Shown here: piece after piece, positions 1 through 4,696 of the stretch
Position numbering within the stretch: position 1 is the stretch's first letter
Layout of the letters: each line of letters begins with the position of its first letter
Origin: Calditrichia bacterium
GTDB lineage: Bacteria > Calditrichota > Calditrichia > RBG-13-44-9
Direction: 5' to 3'
Assembly (NCBI GenBank): GCA_026991005.1
Contig: JALXCH010000165.1
Span: 1-7,320 of the forward strand
Length of the DNA stretch: 7,320 nt
Position numbers and translations under genes: made by a program
The notes under the pieces: model-generated
What the model was told of the DNA's origin: nothing
The model's database searches: none
Seen by the model: only the letters and a program-made list of their open reading frames with translations

Positions 1-7
1 GTTCCTT

Positions 8-940
8 GTGGCGCATCATCATCACCATCATACACCGGACATTTCCTCTGTGGGCAGGCGTCTTTTCCTGACCATGGGATTGAATTTTCTGATTACCATC
101 ACCGAGGTGGTGGGCGGCATTCTCTCTGGAAGTCTGGCACTGATTTCCGATGCGTTGCACAATTTCAGCGACGGCATCTCCGTCATCATTAGCTACATTG
201 CCCTGCGCCTCAAACAGCGGGATTTTTCCTATCGCCATACCTTTGGATTAAAACGGGCCGAAATCCTGGCAGCAATCATCAATTCCTCGGTGCTAATTGT
301 CATCTCCATTTACCTGTTTTACGAATCCCTGCTGCGTTTCTGGTATCCCCAGCCCATCCGGGGACAAATGATGACCATTGTGGCGCTGGTGGGATTGGTG
401 GCTAATGTGCTGGGCACGATCCTGTTGCATCGGGATTCCCGGCATAGCATGAACATCCGTTCTGCTTATTTGCATCTGTTAAGCGATGCCATCTCCTCGG
501 TAGGGGTGGTGCTGGGCGGCGTTGCCATTATCCTCTGGAACATCACCTGGGTGGATCCCGTACTCACCATTCTAATTGGACTGTACATTTTGCGGGAGAG
601 CTTTCGGATTGTGGCAGAAGCGGTCCATGTACTGATGGAAGGTGCTCCCACGGATCTCTCGCTGGAAGCGGTGAAGGAGGCAGTGGAAGCGCTGGAGGGT
701 GTGCAGGATATTCACCACATCCATGTGTGGATGGTAGGGGAGAACGATGTGCATCTGGAAGCCCACGTGAACGTGCGCGATATGCTCATTAGCGAGAGCG
801 AAGCCCTGCGCGAGAAGATTGAACATCTGTTGCAGGAGAAATTCAACATTGCCCACATCACCTTGCAGTTTGAATGTAATCGCTGCACCAACGAAGGGCT
901 GATTCGCCGCAAGGAAATACCGCCGGCTCATTCCGGATAA
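8..940 (+). CDS. CzcD-like cation diffusion facilitator (zinc/divalent metal exporter), start uncertain
   Basis: This is an inner-membrane antiporter of the CDF family that exports Zn2+ or a similar divalent cation in exchange for protons. The 310-residue length is normal for the CzcD/ZitB type. Counting from the GTG, the metal site is the pair HNFSD (51-55, membrane helix 2) and HLLSD (156-160, helix 5), the HxxxD arrangement of zinc transporters. About six hydrophobic segments lie between residues 19 and 200. The conserved loop FGLKRAEILAA (79-89) follows helix 2, and a cytoplasmic ferredoxin-like domain (about 205-290) contains HHIHVW. Residues 3-8 are six consecutive histidines; His-rich ends and loops are common in this family. 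A CxxC (290-293) lies near the C-terminus. The GTG at position 8 gives a sensible VAHHHHHH beginning, but the frame is open to the left edge and the seven bases before GTG show no ribosome site, so the true start may lie outside the window. The family is secure; the metal is inferred. Confidence 0.93.
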   Translation: MAHHHHHHTPDISSVGRRLFLTMGLNFLITITEVVGGILSGSLALISDALHNFSDGISVIISYIALRLKQRDFSYRHTFGLKRAEILAAIINSSVLIVISIYLFYESLLRFWYPQPIRGQMMTIVALVGLVANVLGTILLHRDSRHSMNIRSAYLHLLSDAISSVGVVLGGVAIILWNITWVDPVLTILIGLYILRESFRIVAEAVHVLMEGAPTDLSLEAVKEAVEALEGVQDIHHIHVWMVGENDVHLEAHVNVRDMLISESEALREKIEHLLQEKFNIAHITLQFECNRCTNEGLIRRKEIPPAHSG

Positions 941-965
941 TTCCTGCCGGTGTAGATTTGTTTTT
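921..965 (+). terminator. Possible intrinsic terminator after the cation exporter gene
   Basis: CGCCGGC (921-927) can pair with GCCGGTG (946-952), including one G-T pair, around an 18-base loop. A T-rich stretch, TTTGTTTTT (957-965), follows four bases later. The left arm lies inside the last codons of the exporter gene and the stop codon (938-940) is in the loop. The loop is long and the T-run is interrupted, so this is a plausible but weak terminator. Confidence 0.35.
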
Positions 966-1088
966 CCCCGAAATATTTCTTAAACCTCGATTGAAATAAT
1001 GTATTGTTTTATGAGCTAGTTGTTGGGAATCTCTTTGCTCCCGAATGCGCAAACAAAGCGCTGTCTTTAGTCGGATAGTAGAAGCGAA

Positions 1089-1127
1089 ATTTCCCGGCGG
1101 GAAATAGTAACTCTTCCCCGGGGGAAG
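1089..1127 (+). promoter_or_regulatory. Twin palindromes, TTCCC-N3-GGGAA, in the leader of the SDR gene
   Basis: Two perfect inverted repeats lie next to each other before the SDR gene. The first is ATTTCCC-GGC-GGGAAAT (1089-1105). The second is CTTCCCC-G-GGGGAAG (1113-1127). Both contain the same 13-base form TTCCC-N3-GGGAA, with centres 23 bases apart, about two helical turns. That is what a pair of sites for a dimeric repressor or activator looks like. They end 33 bases before the ATG. They could instead form mRNA hairpins, but a loop of one to three bases and no following T-run argue against terminators. The only promoter-like pair I see upstream is weak (TTAAAC at 980-985 and TATTGT at 1002-1007, spacing 16). 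No regulator gene is nearby, so the binding protein is unknown. Confidence 0.45.
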
Positions 1128-1151
1128 CATCCAAAGAGAAAATCGAAATCT

Positions 1152-1156
1152 GGAGG
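1152..1156 (+). promoter_or_regulatory. Ribosome binding site of the SDR gene
   Basis: GGAGG stands four bases before the ATG at 1161. It is slightly close but strong, and it fixes the start, since the next residues lead directly into the cofactor-binding fold. Confidence 0.75.
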
Positions 1157-1160
1157 AACC

Positions 1161-1928
1161 ATGCAGGACAAATGGCGATTGGATGGTAGAACGGCGCTGG
1201 TAACCGGGGGAACGAAAGGGATTGGGCGTGCCATAGCCGAAACCCTGCTGGAGCGGGGAGCAGAAGTGACCATTGTTGCCCGTACCGCATCGGATGTGGA
1301 ACAAGCCGTCGCTCAGTGGCAGGAAAAAGGGTGGGCGGCTCACGGAATTACAGCCGATGTCAGCCAGCCCCCGGATCGGGCTCGTATCATGGAAGAATTT
1401 GCCCGCCTCTCCCCTCATCTGCACATTCTGGTCAATAATGCCGGTACCAACATCAAAAAGAAAATTATGGAATATACCGACGAGGAAGTGCGGTTTATTC
1501 TGGAAACCAACATGTATTCTGCCTTCGATTTAACCCGAAAAGCGTACCCGTTGATGAAAAAGACCGGGGATGCCTCGGTGGTATTTATTGGCTCGGTTGG
1601 GGGATTGGTGCATATTCGCAGCGGAGCGCCCTATGGCATGAGCAAAGCCGCGCTGGTGCAGCTTACGCGCAATCTGGCGGTGGACTGGGCTAAGGAAGGC
1701 ATTCGAGTGAATCTGGTGGCTCCCTGGTACACTAACACCCCGCTGGCGCAGTCCCGGTTTAAAGATCCTCAGTATTTGAAGGAGGTGCTGGATCGGAGTC
1801 CCATGGGACGGGTTGCCGAGCCGGAAGAAGTGGCCGCAGCGGTAGCCTTCCTGTGCATGCCAGCCGCTTCCTACATCACCGGGCAAATTCTGGCGGTGGA
1901 TGGAGGATTCACCATTTACGGATTTTAG
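1161..1928 (+). CDS. SDR-family oxidoreductase, tropinone-reductase-like
   Basis: This is a classical short-chain dehydrogenase/reductase of 255 residues, the usual length. It carries the cofactor motif TGGTKGIG (15-22), an acidic residue at D66 in ADV, NNAG (92-95), N117, and the catalytic S145, Y158 and K162 in YGMSK. R41, directly after the second beta strand (VAR), suggests NADPH rather than NADH. The C-terminal sequence [11 protein letters not shown] resembles the tropinone-reductase-like branch, a group with many bacterial members of unknown substrate; the name does not imply alkaloid chemistry. It should be a soluble, cytoplasmic, probably tetrameric enzyme. The gene stands alone: the exporter lies 220 bases upstream with its own possible terminator, and menF is convergent downstream. 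The paired palindromes in its leader suggest separate regulation. The fold and cofactor class are secure; the substrate is unknown. Confidence 0.93.
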   Translation: MQDKWRLDGRTALVTGGTKGIGRAIAETLLERGAEVTIVARTASDVEQAVAQWQEKGWAAHGITADVSQPPDRARIMEEFARLSPHLHILVNNAGTNIKKKIMEYTDEEVRFILETNMYSAFDLTRKAYPLMKKTGDASVVFIGSVGGLVHIRSGAPYGMSKAALVQLTRNLAVDWAKEGIRVNLVAPWYTNTPLAQSRFKDPQYLKEVLDRSPMGRVAEPEEVAAAVAFLCMPAASYITGQILAVDGGFTIYGF

Positions 1929-2039
1929 AGAAAGCTTTTCCTGTTGTTTTTACCTCGGTTAAGAGTTTTGATTTCCCTTTGATGTGAAGTGTATCCCGGG
2001 AATCCGATTGAAATGAAAAATGAAAAATGAGGAGGTGTA
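1929..2039. other. Convergent spacer between the SDR gene and menF
   Basis: This 111-base gap separates two genes that end toward each other. A stem is possible between GATTTCCC (1970-1977, one bulged T) and GGGAATC (1998-2004), but neither side has a T-run in the right place, so I do not call a terminator. At 2012-2032 a 7-base unit, AATGAAA, occurs twice and then as AATGAGG, a small tandem repeat consistent with replication slippage. No gene is seen. Confidence 0.5.
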
Positions 2040-3446
2040 TTAATCGTTCTGCTGGAGGAGGCGGGTAAAATTGAGCAATTTACTTTCGGTTTCCATCCAT
2101 TCCTGAGCGGGGATGGATCCTTCCACAATACCTGCCCCTGCAAATAGGGTAAGGCTATTTCCGCGCACCAGGGCCGAGCGGATGGCCACGGCAAATTCGG
2201 CAGAGTCGCGACTCATCCATCCCACCGGTCCCGCATACCATCCCCGGTCGAACCCTTCCAGACGGGAAATGACTTCCATAGCTACGCCCCGTGGTAAACC
2301 GGCCACGGCAGGCGTGGGATGTAATTCCGCCAGCAATTTAGCCACTCCCACACCTTTCTTTAACTCCCCCCGGAAGCGGGTATGAATATGCTGTACGTTT
2401 TGTAATTTTAGCACCGTCTCCCGCACCGGCATGTCCAGATGCTGGCACAATTTTTTTAGCGTGTTCTCAATCATGTGGCTTACCCAGCGGTGTTCGGTAA
2501 GCTCTTTGGTACTGGTGAGCAATTCCTGCTCCAGTTGCAAATCTTCGTCCAGGGTTTTGCCGCGCGGGCGGGTGCTGGCCAGAGCGTCACTCTCGATAAT
2601 GGTGTTCGATTTTCGGAAGAGCTGCTCCGGTGTTCCTCCCAGAAAAGCCCCCTTCTCCGAAAACTGCAATAGAAAAAGAAATGAGTTGTGGGTATTCTCC
2701 CGCAGGCGATTCATGAAATAAAACGGTTCCAGCGGAGCAGGAAAATAAAATATCTTTTTGCGAGCCAGAACCACCTTCTCCAGCTCGGAATGTTTCATTA
2801 GCTCCAGAGCCTGTAGAACTGCTTCTTCCCACACCTTCTGGAGGGGGAAATCTTCCTCCCGAAGCGGGGATAACACGTGGAATTCCCGGGGAGAAGTGTT
2901 CCAGCGAAGGGCTTCCCAGTGGCGGCGGAACTCCTCTTTGGCCTGGGAAGCGGTTTGATCCGGTGTGCGAAAGAAATGGTAAGCCAGGTGAGTTTTATGG
3001 TTGTTCTGAATCAGTTCGAAGCGGGGAAGAACAAACTGAAAAGCGGCGAAAGGTTGCCACAAATCGTCGCAGGGGACGCCGGGATCGAAACGCACCCCGC
3101 CATAAACCCGCACTTTCCCGGAGGCCTTTGCGAGAAGTGCGTGCAGGGGACGCGTTACTTTCTGGAAATCGGAAAAGGTTTTTCCGCTATGGGAGTAGAG
3201 CGATCCCACCGCTGCTACCTCCAGCGTCCGCTGGCGATCGCTCCAGTAAATGCGCGGGAAAATGGTCTGTTGGCTCAGCCAGGGGAGTGGCTTCCAGTGG
3301 ATGCAGGGAACTTCCACCCGATGTAAATGGAGTTCGGTTTCCTCGCTGTGGGAAGATGATTTCCTGTTCCAGATATCGGCGATTTTCTTCTCCAGCGCCT
3401 GTCGCACCTCAGCGGATGTATCCACTATCCCCTCGGTTTGTTTCAT
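2040..3446 (-). CDS. menF: Isochorismate synthase (menaquinone pathway entry)
   Basis: This enzyme converts chorismate to isochorismate, the first committed step of menaquinone synthesis, in the cytoplasm with Mg2+. The 468 residues consist of a variable N-terminal half and the chorismate-binding domain (about 200-460). K224 in EKVVLAR is the expected general base and E274 in GTPEQL the expected general acid. Their separation of 50 residues matches E. coli MenF and EntC. Probable Mg2+ ligands are E318 (KELTEH) and the glutamates at 449-454 in QEWMETESK. HPTPAVAG (376-383) and FDRGWYAGPVGW (399-410) are family signatures. The loop usually written LAGT is LAST here (289-292), within SDALASTRPRG. 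The start is supported by AGAGG six bases upstream (3453-3457). menG ends 13 bases before this start, so the two are probably cotranscribed. A siderophore-type EntC is the alternative, but pairing with menG favours menaquinone. Confidence 0.93.
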   Translation of the reverse strand: MKQTEGIVDTSAEVRQALEKKIADIWNRKSSSHSEETELHLHRVEVPCIHWKPLPWLSQQTIFPRIYWSDRQRTLEVAAVGSLYSHSGKTFSDFQKVTRPLHALLAKASGKVRVYGGVRFDPGVPCDDLWQPFAAFQFVLPRFELIQNNHKTHLAYHFFRTPDQTASQAKEEFRRHWEALRWNTSPREFHVLSPLREEDFPLQKVWEEAVLQALELMKHSELEKVVLARKKIFYFPAPLEPFYFMNRLRENTHNSFLFLLQFSEKGAFLGGTPEQLFRKSNTIIESDALASTRPRGKTLDEDLQLEQELLTSTKELTEHRWVSHMIENTLKKLCQHLDMPVRETVLKLQNVQHIHTRFRGELKKGVGVAKLLAELHPTPAVAGLPRGVAMEVISRLEGFDRGWYAGPVGWMSRDSAEFAVAIRSALVRGNSLTLFAGAGIVEGSIPAQEWMETESKLLNFTRLLQQND

Positions 3447-3459
3447 CTACCGCCTCTGT

Positions 3460-4272
3460 TTACCTGATCTCCTGTCTTTCCTGTGTTTTTATTTCCTGAT
3501 CCCCTGTTGCTTTTTTCTCCCCCACGTAAATTGTGGCAATCCCCAGGGTTAGCTCCCGATAATGCAGATTTTCGAAACCGGCCTGGTGCATCAGTCGGAG
3601 AAAATCCTCTCCGTAAGGGAAGGTCTCCACGGTTCGGTTCAGATACTGGTAAGCGTAATTATCTCCGGAGATAAGGCCGCCAATTTTGGGGAGGATATTG
3701 CGGAAATAGAACAGATACAGATGTCGGAACCAGGTGGGGTGGGGCAGGGAAAATTCCAGAATGATGGCACGTCCTCCAATTCGCAGCACGCGGTGCATCT
3801 CTCGCAGTGCCTGCAGCACATCCGGGACGTTGCGAATGCCGAAAGCGATGGTGACCACATCGAACCATTCGGCGCGGAAGGGTAACCACACACCGTCTGC
3901 GGGGAGCAGCATCATTTCCTTTTCCCAGCCCCGCTGCCGGATTTTTTCCCGTCCGATTTGCAGCATATTCCGGGCGGGATCGACCCCCATACAGCAGCGT
4001 ACCCGGGGGCACTTCTTTTTGAGGGTGAGCAGCACATCGGCTGTACCGGTGGCAATGTCCAGCACTGCCAGATCGTCGTAGGGAGGCAGTTCCTCGGCCA
4101 TCTTTTTTCGCCAGTGCACATCCTGCCGCAGCGAAAGAACCCGGTTGAGCAGGTCGTAGCGCCGGGCAATACGGTTGAACATGCGCGGTGATTCCTGCCG
4201 GGATGGGCCCTGGATGGCGACCTGTTTTCCCCCGTGCTCCCCGGAACTGGTGTGTTTCTCTTCAATATTCAT
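3460..4272 (-). CDS. menG: Demethylmenaquinone C-methyltransferase
   Basis: This is a UbiE/MenG-family SAM-dependent methyltransferase that adds the ring methyl group in the last step of menaquinone synthesis. It would also act on a ubiquinone precursor if that pathway existed, but the menF partner points to menaquinone. The SAM site is VLDIATGTADV (70-80) with D98 in GVDPA. FGIRNV (144-149), RVLRIGGRAIILEFS (161-175), ETFPYGEDFLRLM (216-228) and GIATIYVGEK (244-253) are UbiE signatures. At 270 residues it is longer than the usual 230-250, with a polar N-terminal tail and a charged C-terminal tail. The ATG at 4272 has no clear ribosome site close by. M31 (codon 4180-4182) begins MFNRIARRYDLLN, the conserved core, and has AGGA about 10 bases upstream. 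Since relatives usually carry 20-28 residues before this core, I keep the longer start. The fold and role are secure; the start is not. Confidence 0.93.
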   Translation of the reverse strand: MNIEEKHTSSGEHGGKQVAIQGPSRQESPRMFNRIARRYDLLNRVLSLRQDVHWRKKMAEELPPYDDLAVLDIATGTADVLLTLKKKCPRVRCCMGVDPARNMLQIGREKIRQRGWEKEMMLLPADGVWLPFRAEWFDVVTIAFGIRNVPDVLQALREMHRVLRIGGRAIILEFSLPHPTWFRHLYLFYFRNILPKIGGLISGDNYAYQYLNRTVETFPYGEDFLRLMHQAGFENLHYRELTLGIATIYVGEKKATGDQEIKTQERQEIR

Positions 4273-4330
4273 GGAAATCGCTGTGACCCGTCCTGTATCT
4301 GTTCTGGTAAACTCACAATTTCAGTAGTTT

Positions 4331-4359
4331 AATTTAGAAATTTCCGGCGAATTGTTCAA
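4331..4359 (-). promoter_or_regulatory. Candidate promoter for the menG-menF operon
   Basis: On the minus strand, TTGAAC (4354-4359) and TAAATT (4331-4336) are separated by exactly 17 bases. Each matches four of six bases of the sigma-70 consensus. The -10 box ends 58 bases before the menG ATG, giving a leader of about 50 bases. The position directly upstream of the operon is right, but the region is AT-rich and such matches arise easily there. Confidence 0.35.
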
Positions 4360-4554
4360 ATCTTTTTCGTTTTTGAATGAGTGAAGGAAGTCCCAATGCT
4401 ACACTCAATTTTTTCTTTAAATGTTTTGATAATATGACACAAGATATTTTGAAAAATTTTCGTCGATTGAGACGTTAGCAAATAGAAATAGGGGGTGTAA
4501 AAAAACGTAATTTATGAGATTTCTGGAGCTATGGGAACCATAATATCATGGATT

Positions 4555-4600
4555 CGTTCTAAAATTCTGCATATATTTGTAAGTGCAGAAAAATAGAACG
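4555..4600. repeat. Symmetric two-step palindrome flanked by 9-base direct repeats
   Basis: CGTTCTA (4555-4561), AAA, TTCTGCA (4565-4571), a 12-base loop, TGCAGAA (4584-4590), AAA, TAGAACG (4594-4600). The two 7-base arms are perfect and the only mismatch is a symmetric AAA/AAA internal loop. The 9-base sequence TATCATGGA occurs just outside on both sides (4544-4552 and 4606-4614), as a target duplication would. On the minus strand the inner hairpin is followed by TTTT, so it might also act as a weak terminator for the M16 gene, whose stop is about 107 bases upstream. It could also be a miniature insertion remnant. Confidence 0.5.
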
Positions 4601-4609
4601 GAAGTTATC

Positions 4610-4678
4610 ATGGAAAATGTTATAGAAATTTTTCAAAAACAGTATGGTTATGCTCATTTAAATAATTTGTCAATTTAA
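4610..4678 (+). pseudogene. 22-codon frame, possible truncated start of an AbiEi-like antitoxin gene
   Basis: An ATG preceded by GGAAG with five bases between (4600-4604) opens a frame reading MENVIEIFQKQYGYAHL and five more residues before TAA. The pattern of a short amphipathic helix followed by GYA resembles, to my eye, the N-terminal winged-helix beginning of AbiEi-type (type IV) antitoxins, which often read like 'ILEIFKKNGGYARTKDL'. If so, only the first helices remain and the rest was lost before the peptidase gene's 3' end at 4697. With so few residues chance similarity is quite possible, and it may equally be a real micropeptide or nothing. No toxin partner is present. Confidence 0.22.
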
Positions 4679-4696
4679 ATAAAAAGAGTTCTTCCG

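Larger units (their letters stand above)
4290..4690. other. AT-rich island between menG and the M16 peptidase gene
   Basis: By hand count, 101 of the 360 bases from 4321 to 4680 are G or C, about 28%. Single 60-base samples of the flanking genes gave 28/60 (4741-4800) and 35/60 (3841-3900). The segment has stops in all frames at short intervals and holds no gene of normal size. It contains the menG promoter candidate, a symmetric palindrome (4555-4600) and a 22-codon frame with a good ribosome site (4610-4678). ATTTAAAT occurs twice near its right end (4656-4663 and 4673-4680). Such a drop in GC fits either an unconstrained spacer or the decayed remains of transferred DNA. Confidence 0.6.

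Noticed and set aside
8..31. Six histidines could indicate a cloning tag and a synthetic construct
   Set aside because: There is no vector, linker or protease site around it. The run continues directly into a natural CDF protein, and His-rich N-termini are normal in this family.
1034..1061. Overlapping inverted repeats TTTGC/GCAAA and GCGC/GCGC in the SDR leader
   Set aside because: The arms are only four or five bases and compete with each other. No T-run follows, so neither a terminator nor an operator can be supported.
858..1424. Long open frame of 188 codons on the minus strand over the exporter end, the spacer and the SDR start
   Set aside because: It is antisense to two well-supported genes and its product is low in recognisable motifs. 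It crosses the palindromes and the SDR ribosome site, which explain that DNA better.
2026..2068. Perfect ribosome-site sequence AGGAGGTG (2030-2037) on the plus strand at the end of menF
   Set aside because: No ATG, GTG or TTG opens a useful frame at proper spacing after it. The overlapping ATG at 2027 gives only a 13-codon frame.
2963..3499. 178-codon plus-strand frame opposite menF and the end of menG
   Set aside because: The opposite strand carries full MenF and MenG motif sets. The product is rich in Arg, Ser and Pro, as expected for an antisense shadow frame.
4434..4478. 14-codon frame MTQDILKNFRRLRR in the AT-rich island
   Set aside because: It has no ribosome site and no recognisable similarity, and frames this short are expected by chance in such DNA.
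4668..4673. Perfect TTGACA on the minus strand downstream of the M16 gene
   Set aside because: No acceptable -10 box stands 16-18 bases away; the best candidate, TAACCA, matches only two of six positions.
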